In this document: piece after piece, positions 17,480 to 25,465 of the stretch
Numbering within the stretch: position 1 is the stretch's first letter
Layout: the number at the start of each line of letters is the position of its first letter
From: GCA-003244245 sp036266995
Lineage (GTDB): Bacteria > Actinomycetota > Actinomycetes > Mycobacteriales > Pseudonocardiaceae
Assembly (NCBI GenBank): GCA_036266995.1
Contig: DATAWX010000169.1
Span: 1-64,000, forward strand
Direction: 5' to 3'
DNA length: 64,000 nt
Made by a program: the position numbers and the translations under genes
Notes under the pieces: model-generated
Seen by the model: only the letters and a program-made list of their open reading frames with translations
Databases searched by the model: none
Told to the model about the DNA's origin: nothing

Positions 17480-18045
17480 TCGTGCCGGTCTTCCCTCCCA
17501 CAAGCCCGCTACGCGACTCGCGACGAGTTGACGTCCGTCGTTGGTCTGCTGTTCACCAACGCCCGGGCTTTCGTGGTCCCGATGGGGACGGTGACCAGCA
17601 GATCACGGACATCTATAGCGGTGCCTGAAACGACTCTGGCCGAAATCAGAATCCGCCCGTTTACCTCTAAAGTCATATCCTCCACAAGCTCGGCACCACC
17701 GACGTTTCCCGGTCTGCGGACGGGTCGGCGCTGTCGAGTTGTCGGGAGGTCAAGACCGGGGACAAGCGGGCTCTTCATGAGAGCGACTCAGCGCGGTCGA
17801 ACGCCGTTCAATAAACGTTCACATCCGTCTTGCAGAGTCCCGCATGTGTCGGTCAGCGCCAGTCCGGGCATGAGGTTGCGGGGACCGGTTCGGGCGAGAT
17901 CGTGGGTCGCGAGCTCACCCGGTCCACGCGAGCCTAAGATGCGTCACCATCGACGCTAAATCGCCCTGATTGCGCTCTCGCATCCCGTATTCGATACATA
18001 TTTCGGTTAGTCTGATGTTCTTGTCGATCTGCAGGAGACGGAAGG
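17480..18045. other. Long intergenic region without a confident gene
   Basis: About 570 nt. A minus-strand frame (17509-17778, containing NGRILISARVVSGTAIDVRD) and a plus-strand frame (17528-17959) overlap; neither has a ribosome site or a family I recognise. The first is the more protein-like and may be a relic. The 3' end holds the promoter region and Shine-Dalgarno (CAGGAG) of the PIG-V-like gene. Confidence 0.4.
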
Positions 18046-19233
18046 GTGGCACCCCTGGAAACGGGCGAGATTCGGCATGGCGATCTGGGCGATCAACGTT
18101 CAGCACAGTGTGCGCGGCTGCCATCCACGTGGAGTCTGCTCGGGCGTCTCGTTCTGCTCTGCGCAGGTATCCGCATCGGGCTCGAGGCCATAGGTTTGGT
18201 TTCGCTCGCCCTCCATGATCAGCCGGTCTGGACGAACGCGATTGATATGTGGAACCGGTGGGATGCGCCGCATCTGCTCCGGCTCGCCGAGGTGGGCTAC
18301 GTCCGGTCATCGCCTCCGCCCAACACTGACGATCCGCTCTATATCGTCTTCTTCCCGCTTTTCCCGCTCGCCGTGCACATCGTCTCCCTCGTTGTGCAAA
18401 ACCTAGTGCTGTCGGGGCTCGTCGTGTCGTTCGCCGCGAGCGTGGGAGCCGGCTACTTTCTCTTCAGATTAGTCGCCCTGGACGCCGAGGAGGCAGCGGC
18501 GTGGCGTGCGGTGTTCCTGCTGTTCTCCTTTCCTACTGCGTACTTCCTCGCTGCACCGTTCACGGAGGCTCTAGCCCTGTTCGCCGTGCTTGCCTCCGTC
18601 TACGCCGCGCGGACTGGCCGTTGGGCGGGGGCCGGAGTGGCCGGCGCACTCGCGACAGGCACCCGGGTGACGGGCATCGCCCTGGCTCCGGCGCTCCTTC
18701 TGGAGGTGCTCGCCAGGAAAACAAGCGTGAGCGATCGAGTCCGCGGGCTGGCGTGGGTCTCCCTCGCCGCGGCCGGTCTCCTGACCTATCTTGCGAGCAA
18801 CCAGATTGTTCACGGCGACCCGCTGTATTTCATCGAGGTGCAGCGGACGCATTGGTCCAACCAGGCCGCCCCCCCGTGGCAACCGGTGCAGGTAGCAATC
18901 GAATCGCTGTTAGCGGGCGGCAATGACTTCACATTCACGTTCATATACGTGGGTCGCGTCGCGGGGGTCCTCGTGGCGTTGCCACTCCTAGTCCTTGCGG
19001 TGCGGCGACTGCGACTGCCGGACGTACTTTATGGCTGGACGGCTTTCATCCTCACCCTGTCGTCATCATGGTTGATCAGCTTTCCGCGATACCTGCTCGT
19101 CCTGTATCCGCTCTTCGTCGTTGGTGCAGGGCTTACTCGCTCACCCCGGGCGTTCATCCCGTTCGTGCTTTCCGGTACGGCTCTTCAAGTGTGGCTGATG
19201 TGGCGGTATTCTGTCGGTGAGTGGACCTTCTAA
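18046..19233 (+). CDS. PIG-V-like membrane mannosyltransferase (GT-C)
   Basis: 395 residues, GTG start nine bases after AGGAG. About ten hydrophobic helices. The first outer loop carries MWNRWDAPHLLRLAEVGY, the W-xRWDxxHxxxIAxxGY signature of the PIG-V/GPI-mannosyltransferase family, and FFPLFPLAVHIV follows, also typical. Actinobacterial members are thought to add mannose from polyprenyl-phosphate-mannose to envelope acceptors. It sits between the two GT2 donor-synthase copies, supporting a shared donor. Exact linkage and acceptor cannot be told from sequence. Confidence 0.75.
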   Translation: MAPLETGEIRHGDLGDQRSAQCARLPSTWSLLGRLVLLCAGIRIGLEAIGLVSLALHDQPVWTNAIDMWNRWDAPHLLRLAEVGYVRSSPPPNTDDPLYIVFFPLFPLAVHIVSLVVQNLVLSGLVVSFAASVGAGYFLFRLVALDAEEAAAWRAVFLLFSFPTAYFLAAPFTEALALFAVLASVYAARTGRWAGAGVAGALATGTRVTGIALAPALLLEVLARKTSVSDRVRGLAWVSLAAAGLLTYLASNQIVHGDPLYFIEVQRTHWSNQAAPPWQPVQVAIESLLAGGNDFTFTFIYVGRVAGVLVALPLLVLAVRRLRLPDVLYGWTAFILTLSSSWLISFPRYLLVLYPLFVVGAGLTRSPRAFIPFVLSGTALQVWLMWRYSVGEWTF

Positions 19234-19288
19234 TAACCCAACGACGACGGCTCTGGCTATCCGGCGGTAGCTGAACGCCTATGTTTAG

Positions 19289-20521
19289 TCAGGCCTTGCG
19301 AAACACCCAGCGGCGCAACAGGAGGAACCGCAGTAAGGTGGTGGCAGCGCTAGCAGTGACGATCAGCGCAGGCTCGAGCGCGGCCGGTGGTGCGCTGTGC
19401 AGGGAATGCGCCACGGCCAGCGTGCCGCTGGTCAGGCCCAGGGCGAGCCCGAAGACGATCAGGCCTTGAAGCTGGTGGCGGGTCCTACGCCGCGGACCGA
19501 CAACCTCGAAGGTGAATCGCCGGTTGAGCGCCGTGTTCGCGATCGTGGTGCTCAGCAGGGTCAGAGCGTTGGCGCTCTGCGCCCCCAAAGGGTTGCGAAG
19601 GAGCAGGAACAAGATCAGGTACGCCACGGTGCTGAGCAGCCCGACGACTCCGAACCGCACTAGCTGGCGAGTCAGTCCTGCTGGTACGCCCGCTGTGGCC
19701 GGCTCGAGCGAGGTCCGGCCGAGCTGGGCGTGCAGGTCGTGTACCGGCAGTTTACCGGTGGCGAACGCGCGGACCAGCCGGGAAATCCCGCGGAGGTCGG
19801 CCATCGCGGTGTTGACGATGTGCACGCTGCTGTCCGGGTCGTCGATCCAGTCGACGGGGACCTCGTGGATCCGCAGCCCGCCGCGCTCCGCGAGGACGAG
19901 CAGCTCTGTATCGAAGAACCACGCGTTATCCTCGATCAGCGGCAGAAGATGCACAGCAACCTCGCGCCGGATGGCTTTAAATCCGCAGGTTGCATCGGAG
20001 AAGCGGGTGGACAGGGTGTGCCGGACCATCAAATTGTAGCTGCGGGAGATGAACTCGCGCTTCGCGCCGCGGATGACGCGCGACCCTCGGTGTAGCCGGG
20101 TTCCGATGGCGAGGTCGGAGTGTCCTGAGACCAGCGGCGCGATCAGTGGCAGCACGGCCGCGAGGTCGGTGGACAGGTCGACGTCCATGTAGGCCAGGAC
20201 AGCTGCGTCCGACGCCGACCAGACGGCGCGCAGCGCACGGCCCTTGCCTTTCTCTGGCATATGTACGACCCGTACCGATGGGAACTCCGCGGCCAGTCCC
20301 TTGGCGACCTCAAGAGTGGTGTCGGTGCTCGCGTTGTCGGCGACGGTGATCTGGAACGGATAGGGGACCTCTGCGGTTAGGTGCGCATGCAGACGTCGCA
20401 CGCACGGCTCAAGGTCGATTTCCTCGTTGTAGACAGGAATGACAATATCGACAACGGGCGAGAGCGCAGGCGGCTGCGAAGCACCGGACGTGCTGGCCGG
20501 GGCAAGGTTTCCGGACGTCAC
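19289..20521 (-). CDS. Dpm1-like GT2 glycosyltransferase with GtrA domain, copy 2
   Basis: 410 residues from GTG 20521, the start conserved with copy 1. An ATG at 20689 would extend it by 56 residues, but the equivalent region of copy 1 is out of frame, so that extension is not conserved. Domain order and motifs equal copy 1 (VDIVIPVYNEE, DNASTD, AYMDVDLSTD, CGFKA, GtrA helices); only scattered substitutions differ, most in the GtrA half. It is a paralogue by segmental duplication: the flanking upstream DNA is also shared and leads into the PMT/GT-C scar. Confidence 0.85.
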   Translation of the reverse strand: MTSGNLAPASTSGASQPPALSPVVDIVIPVYNEEIDLEPCVRRLHAHLTAEVPYPFQITVADNASTDTTLEVAKGLAAEFPSVRVVHMPEKGKGRALRAVWSASDAAVLAYMDVDLSTDLAAVLPLIAPLVSGHSDLAIGTRLHRGSRVIRGAKREFISRSYNLMVRHTLSTRFSDATCGFKAIRREVAVHLLPLIEDNAWFFDTELLVLAERGGLRIHEVPVDWIDDPDSSVHIVNTAMADLRGISRLVRAFATGKLPVHDLHAQLGRTSLEPATAGVPAGLTRQLVRFGVVGLLSTVAYLILFLLLRNPLGAQSANALTLLSTTIANTALNRRFTFEVVGPRRRTRHQLQGLIVFGLALGLTSGTLAVAHSLHSAPPAALEPALIVTASAATTLLRFLLLRRWVFRKA

Positions 20522-20689
20522 GTTGAAACAGTAAAGGAGAATGTCAACATCATTATTTGGGTTGCTCTGCGTGGATTGTTCGTCACCGGCAACGAAAGCT
20601 GCAGGTGGAACATCTCCACGGGGACGAGTGGCGGGTTCGCCGGCCCGAGCGTTTCCTTTAGTGTTGATCGTACCTAAGTAACGCTTCAT

Positions 20690-21060
20690 GAGTGCGCCTG
20701 TGCGCCGTAAATCGCTGTTCGATGGTTGTTCATGTTGGTCTACGAAGTTCCCTGCGCGAGTCGGCTTACGCAGTGTCGTCCCGCCAGTCGCGCGAAAATG
20801 GAGGCGCGCGGCATACTCGGTCCGATCTCAGCTATTCGACGGGCCCAGCCGGCCGGCTGTTCAACTCAACCTCCCCCTGCCCACGATCCGCGCGGACGCT
20901 TCAGCGGCGTACGACGACCCCACGGCGCGCAAGTTCGAGCCTCCCGACCATCTTGCGGACGGCTCAAACGAGGACGAGTCCTGATCCCTCGACCGAAACT
21001 CGCTGGAGTGTGTGTCGGCGTGTACCAGAACGCTGATGGATGGCCCACTGGCTGACGGGC
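20690..21060 (+). pseudogene. Scar of a second PMT - GT-C gene pair
   Basis: 20668-20860 aligns with 12707-12900: the divergent promoter, CCTGTGCGCCGTAAATCGCT, the ribosome site and first codons of the PMT gene. 20930-21060 aligns with 16070-16200 near the 3' end of the GT-C gene (NEDES where the intact protein has NEDKSWTIDRTAL), with stops and drift. Some 3.1 kb between these points are gone. The scar shows that the locus GT2-PMT-GT-C was duplicated in full before the deletion. Confidence 0.75.
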
Positions 21061-21143
21061 GATGGCGTCTCATACGGCGCCAAGGCGATGCATTCCCCGT
21101 AGCGCGCTTGCTGACGGCAGGCAGCGTATTTCGCCCCACTGGA

Positions 21144-21881
21144 TTAGTGGTTTTTGCGCATTATCGCTATGACGGAGGTTCCTACTGGCAGTGAAATTTT
21201 ATTGTGCATCTTAGCTTCAGCCTTCAGGATGGCGATAAAGAGTTTGTTGACCGCTCTGGGTACCGGCACATATGAAGTTTCCGAATGAGCTTTGTTTTTC
21301 AGGATTTTGCTAGCAAAGCGGAAACCCACCACAAGTGGCAATGAAAAACTGATGGCATAAGATTTCTTCTCCGTCCTAAGTCCAACGTTGCCAGCGACAG
21401 CCGTTAGGGATTTTATCGTATAGCGTCGCCGGTGGTGCAACGAAACGTCGTGCTCGCTCCACAGCCATTGATACGCCGGTACGGTAATGACAATAGCGCC
21501 ATCGTCTTTCAGAACTCGCTTCCACTCGAAAAGTGCGCTTTCGTGATCTTCTATGTGTTCGAGTACATCAAATGCGCCAACTACATCATAGGTTTTGTCT
21601 TTGAATGGTAGATCAATATCCTCAATTTTCACAATATCCCGATAGCCGAGCTTTTTCACGTAAGCTACGGCGTCATTCGATGCGTCAACATTGTCGACTT
21701 TGCCGAATTTTTCAAGCATGCCTATCGTGCCGCCCGTGCCGCAGCCAACATTCAATATAATTGAATTAGACCTATTTCGTAGAGCACGCTTCACGTAGGT
21801 CTGTATAATTTCTAGGCGCCCTAGGTGCCACCAGTAATTTTGCTCATGCTCTGCCATGCGAGCGTACTCGCTCTTTTCCAC
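21144..21881 (-). CDS. AT-rich class I SAM-dependent methyltransferase
   Basis: 245 residues, GTG start after GAGGAGAGG. Methyltransf_11/23-type fold: motif I ILNVGCGTGGT, VDNVDASNDAV, motif IV TYDVVGAFDVLEHIED, and VLKDDGAIVITVPAYQWLWS followed by HHRRRY, a pattern found in envelope-glycan and lipid methyltransferases of glycosylation loci. Its base composition is strikingly different: a sampled 60-nt line (21541-21600) is 40% G+C against about two thirds for neighbours, with lysine/isoleucine-rich codon use. It is therefore probably a recent transfer from a low-GC donor. It lies 37 nt downstream of the GT-C gene on the same strand and may be co-transcribed. Confidence 0.85.
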   Translation of the reverse strand: MEKSEYARMAEHEQNYWWHLGRLEIIQTYVKRALRNRSNSIILNVGCGTGGTIGMLEKFGKVDNVDASNDAVAYVKKLGYRDIVKIEDIDLPFKDKTYDVVGAFDVLEHIEDHESALFEWKRVLKDDGAIVITVPAYQWLWSEHDVSLHHRRRYTIKSLTAVAGNVGLRTEKKSYAISFSLPLVVGFRFASKILKNKAHSETSYVPVPRAVNKLFIAILKAEAKMHNKISLPVGTSVIAIMRKNH

Positions 21882-21918
21882 AGGCCTCTCCTCATAGAGT
21901 CATTGGTCGGTCAGTTGC

Positions 21919-24102
21919 TCAGGGTCCGTTGGTCGCCGTGACCGTGCTGGTCCTGCATGACTTGCCGACGTCGTAGTAGGAGACGTGGGCATCTGAGTAG
22001 ACGCGGACGAAGCCCCCTGGAAAGAGGTGAGGGTTGCGTTGCGGGAAGCGATCGGCCCGCGTCTCTCCGTCACTGACCTGGATATATGCGATGCCGGTGC
22101 CGCGCAGGCGCGTACAGACCGCCGCCTGGTCCGGTGCGTCGTAGATGCTCGCGATCCTATGCTCCCTCGACACATTGTCGTACCCCATGCTTTCGGCCCA
22201 GTACGAAAACCCGCCGAGGTAGACGGGCCGGCCAGCGAGCGTGGGAATCGTGTAGACGTCCCCGTACGCGGTCAAGAACACTGAGTTACGGCTCGTGTGA
22301 TGTTCGATCCAACTGATGGCGGGCTGGGCGTCGCCGAACACCGCGTATCGGGGGTCGTTCTTGACCGTCATGAAGTCGAGGAGCCCGGAGAGCACCAGGA
22401 AGAGGCAGGTTGCAGGTATCACCGCGACGGCGATGCCGCGTCCGGTGAGGGTGCCTCGCCGGCGGCTGCGCAAAGGCAGGCCGCGCCAGAGCGCGCGGGC
22501 CGTGCAGACGAGGGAGTAGGCGGCGAAAAGGTTGATCAGGACCTTCCACAGGTTGAAGACCTTGTGGTCGTGTCCACCGACATCGGTGCCTAAAACCACG
22601 ATGTTGCCGAAGACGAAGATTGCCATGACAGCCACCAGAAGCTTATGGTCCGCTCTGCGCCCTACGACGGCTGCGAGGATGACGAGAGGGCCGGCGAGAC
22701 CAAGGTTGAGCCACCAGTAGGAAACGAAGTCCAGGTACGACGCGGGATTCTGGAAACGGAAGTTCTCGACGAGATAGCCGTTGTGGAACGTGAGCGAGTT
22801 TTTTGTCCCGAGACCGCCGTTGAGCCAGATGATTTGGGGAAGCGCGAGCACTCCGGCTGCGATGAAGAAGGGCAGCGACTCGCGGACGGGTCCCAGCAGT
22901 ACGAGACCGCCGATTAACAGCAGTAGTGCCACCTTGCGGATCCCGTCGCTCTGTTCGAACGCGCCCGCGACGAACAGGCTCACCGACGCGAAGACCAGTA
23001 CAACGCTGGGCATAGCCACCCTGCGCAGGTGACCGCTGTAGAGGTAGTACAGCACGCAGAAGAAGACCATGGACGCTACGAACACGATGCCGTTGAGCCA
23101 GAAGGCTGTTCCCGAGAGCACGCCTAGGACCGTCGCGCGTTCCTTAGGCAGGGGCTGGCGACGGTTGTCGTCGGCTTGTGCGTCGACGAGATCCCCGGCG
23201 ATACCGCCGGGTCCGCGTAGATGGCGCAGAAGGGCATAACCGACGAAAAGGACGAGGGCCATCGACACGATGAGGTGTGTCTGGGTGAGGTAGGGGTTCA
23301 GCGTCCAGAAGATTGATATCCGCTCGCCACTCTGGTACGGGGCGCCCGCCAAGTACTTGTCGTGATTCCACCAGTTTTGGGGCTTCAGCGCCTCGATCAC
23401 TGAGGGGTATTTGGCAAAGTAGCGAAGGAAGGCGAGCGAGCCGTTGGTGGCGAACAGGACCGCGGCCATGATACCGATGGAAACGCGCTGCCAGAGGTAG
23501 TAGGCGAGCTCGAAGACGAGCGCGATGATCGCGGTGAAGCCCAGCGCGCCGGGCAGGTTGAACGCCCATTCGATCGGCAGCCCCATGCGCTCCAGCGCGC
23601 CGGCGTAGAAGTCGAACCCGAAGTGGTAGTGGATCGTCTCCCCGCTGAAGATCGGGAGCACCGGCGGGTAGTTGTCGCCTTCGGAGAATGACCGCGCGAT
23701 GCCGATGTGGAGTGCCGTGTCGCCCCACGTGTTGAGCGAGACCATGAGCGGGTCACCGGATAGGCGCTGGAGCATCAACCAGCCCGACAGTGCCAGGGCG
23801 GCACCGACGCCGAGTGTCGCGAGCGGTGGTGCGCGGAACGCGTCACGCCGGAACTCGCGCCAGCCCAGACCGATGATCACCGAGTTGACTCCCATGGCCA
23901 CGAAGGCGCCATAGAAAGTCGCGTCGCTGCGGCCTAGGTCATGGATCAGCCATCCCGCGCCGAAAGTCACCCAGCCGGTGAGCGTGATGCTGACCACGAA
24001 GGCCCCGATGAGCCGCACAACGACGGGGAACTCCCGGAACACGCGTTGAACGATGACTAGCGCCGCCAGGAACGACAGCAGGAGATATGGCAGCACCAGC
24101 AT
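21919..24102 (-). CDS. Large GT-C-fold-like membrane protein
   Basis: 727 residues from ATG 24102. Twelve or more hydrophobic helices; the first large loop reads LNTWGDTALHIGIARSFSEG and HYHFGFDFYAG, with the acidic and His residues expected at a GT-C active site; a soluble C-terminal part begins at AISWIEHHTSRNSVFLTAYG. The architecture matches the 629-residue protein at 14341, indicating a shared family of envelope glycosyltransferases using polyprenyl-phospho-sugars. The acceptor is unknown. Leader element copy 5 lies ~115-210 nt upstream in the same orientation. The AT-rich methyltransferase follows downstream. Confidence 0.7.
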   Translation of the reverse strand: MLVLPYLLLSFLAALVIVQRVFREFPVVVRLIGAFVVSITLTGWVTFGAGWLIHDLGRSDATFYGAFVAMGVNSVIIGLGWREFRRDAFRAPPLATLGVGAALALSGWLMLQRLSGDPLMVSLNTWGDTALHIGIARSFSEGDNYPPVLPIFSGETIHYHFGFDFYAGALERMGLPIEWAFNLPGALGFTAIIALVFELAYYLWQRVSIGIMAAVLFATNGSLAFLRYFAKYPSVIEALKPQNWWNHDKYLAGAPYQSGERISIFWTLNPYLTQTHLIVSMALVLFVGYALLRHLRGPGGIAGDLVDAQADDNRRQPLPKERATVLGVLSGTAFWLNGIVFVASMVFFCVLYYLYSGHLRRVAMPSVVLVFASVSLFVAGAFEQSDGIRKVALLLLIGGLVLLGPVRESLPFFIAAGVLALPQIIWLNGGLGTKNSLTFHNGYLVENFRFQNPASYLDFVSYWWLNLGLAGPLVILAAVVGRRADHKLLVAVMAIFVFGNIVVLGTDVGGHDHKVFNLWKVLINLFAAYSLVCTARALWRGLPLRSRRRGTLTGRGIAVAVIPATCLFLVLSGLLDFMTVKNDPRYAVFGDAQPAISWIEHHTSRNSVFLTAYGDVYTIPTLAGRPVYLGGFSYWAESMGYDNVSREHRIASIYDAPDQAAVCTRLRGTGIAYIQVSDGETRADRFPQRNPHLFPGGFVRVYSDAHVSYYDVGKSCRTSTVTATNGP

Positions 24103-24217
24103 CTTAGGGGCTAGTCTTTCGGGTCGAGAGCGATGGTCGGGGTGATCGTGAGGCCGTCCTGGATTCCAGCCGGCTGCGTGGCGTGGCCATTCCAGCGGTC
24201 AGGTGCTTTTTCTTGTT

Positions 24218-24310
24218 CAGGCTGGTGGAAGGCTCCTCCCCGAAGGTGAACAAAAGAGACCCAGTGGTCGACGAGAAGATTGCGATAAACCCCACAAGGG
24301 ACAGCTACGG
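24218..24310 (-). promoter_or_regulatory. Leader-type repeat element, copy 5
   Basis: On the minus strand: AGCTGTCCCTTGTGGGG, TATCGCAATC, CTCGTCGACC, then CCACTGG pairing with CCACCAG-type bases around TGTTCACCTTCGGGG. It is one of the best consensus matches. It leads toward the GT-C gene at 24102. A second copy (24495) faces away, so two leaders flank a shared divergent promoter region. Confidence 0.65.
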
Positions 24311-24494
24311 TTGGGTTTGAACCTTCCCCGTACACACGCTGACACAGGATCTATCACCATCCAGCAACGGCCCGAATCGCGGACCGGACTGGAAGGTTGT
24401 TGCCGACCGTGACCAGACGAATGCAATTGGGGACGCAGCAAGGCGCATGTTAGTCACGTCCACGCGCGGGCTGACGTCGATCTAACGCTAGGGA
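24311..24494. promoter_or_regulatory. Divergent promoter region between two leader elements
   Basis: Both leader copies 5 and 6 point outward from this ~180-nt segment, so transcription should start within it in both directions. I can see no clear consensus -35/-10 pair, and no ORF is plausible here. Confidence 0.4.
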
Positions 24495-24595
24495 AGGTGG
24501 CTGTCCCTTGTGGGGTTTGTCGTAATCTTCTCGTCGGCTGCTGGACTGGCCCTGTTCACCTTCAGGGGCGAGAGTGGTGCATCACCGACAGGAGC
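24495..24595 (+). promoter_or_regulatory. Leader-type repeat element, copy 6
   Basis: GGCTGTCCCTTGTGGGG, TGTCGTAATC, CTCGTCGGCTGCTGG, CTGTTCACCTTCAGGGG. GTCGG pairs with CCGAC near the end, enclosing the conserved core. It ends ~40 nt before the start codon of the Ig-like protein gene. Confidence 0.65.
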
Positions 24596-24636
24596 AGGAA
24601 TCCCGCCGCCATTCTTGAGCGAGAGTGACGTACATC

Positions 24637-25365
24637 GTGCGTAACGGCAGATCTTTGGCTCGACTGTTGTTGAGGGTTCTGATCGCTTTGGCGGCTGGGT
24701 CAGCGTTGCTGCTGGGTGGGGTGGCCAACGCTGCCCCGTCGGTGGGCAACTCGACCTTCGACGCGCCACCGGCAGCGACGATCACCGCGCTGGATGTGAC
24801 ACCTGCTGCCCACTCCGCGATCGCCGCGGTCACGGTGGAGACCCTAGAGGCGACGGTGAGTCCACCGGCGGCTGGTTCGGTGCAGTTTATGCAGGACAGC
24901 ACCAGCATCGGGGCCGCGGTGCCGGTCTGGGGCGGTATCGCGTCGATGATGACGACGTTGCCAGCGGGGACGCATTCGCTCAACGCGGTGTTCACCCCGG
25001 CCGACTCGACGAGTTTCGGCTCCTCGACATCGAACACAGTGACCTACCTGGTCAGCGCTCCGCTCGGGGAGAACGCGACGGTCACCACGCTCAGGGTGTT
25101 CCCGACCCCTGTACTCCAAGGCGTTCCGGTGGTTCTCCTGGCGAACATCGCGCCCGCCGCCGCGGTCGGAACCATCCAGTTCTTCGATGGAACGTCCGCG
25201 CTGGGTCCTCCCGTGCCGGCGACCGGCGGCTTCACTCTGCGCATTACTCCGCTATCGAAGGGTGAGCACTCGCTGAGAGCGGTTTTCACCCCCACCGATC
25301 AAACAGTCTTCGTCCCGTCGGCGTCGCTGCCAGTGGTGCTGCCTGTCGCGTCGCAGTCTCAATGA
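24637..25365 (+). CDS. Secreted protein with two Ig-like repeats
   Basis: 242 residues from GTG 24637, chosen because paralogues at 5590 and 6937 start in the same ATCGTGC context; GTG 24625 would add four residues. The signal peptide ends VANAA. Two ~95-residue Ig-like (Big-type) repeats follow: GSVQFMQDSTSIG...LNAVFTPADSTSF and GTIQFFDGTSALG...LRAVFTPTDQTVF. Both relate to the C-terminal repeat of the 5590 protein and the linker repeat of the S53 protease. There is no anchor, linker or catalytic domain. A structural or adhesive surface role is possible but not shown. Confidence 0.75.
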   Translation: MRNGRSLARLLLRVLIALAAGSALLLGGVANAAPSVGNSTFDAPPAATITALDVTPAAHSAIAAVTVETLEATVSPPAAGSVQFMQDSTSIGAAVPVWGGIASMMTTLPAGTHSLNAVFTPADSTSFGSSTSNTVTYLVSAPLGENATVTTLRVFPTPVLQGVPVVLLANIAPAAAVGTIQFFDGTSALGPPVPATGGFTLRITPLSKGEHSLRAVFTPTDQTVFVPSASLPVVLPVASQSQ

Positions 25366-25411
25366 CTTCCGAACGACCCGTCGATAGCCCCGGATGCCTG
25401 GCGCAGTTGTG

Positions 25412-25425
25412 GGTCTTCGGAGACC
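25412..25425. terminator. Short tetraloop hairpin between convergent genes
   Basis: GGTCT-TCGG-AGACC, a perfect 5-bp stem with a TTCGG-type loop, followed by TTCTGT, between the Ig-like gene and modBC. It is a candidate for a bidirectional terminator but is short. Confidence 0.4.
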
Positions 25426-25465
25426 TTCTGTCAGACCAGTGCCGGCAGAGCTCACACAATGAACT

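Noticed and set aside
17509..17778. 89-codon minus-strand ORF
   Set aside because: Partly protein-like but no ribosome site, no family, and overlaps an equally open plus frame.
24218..24595. Leader repeats as ends of a mobile element
   Set aside because: Copies 5 and 6 are in inverse orientation around 180 nt, but no transposase lies between and other copies are single and gene-linked, which fits leaders better.
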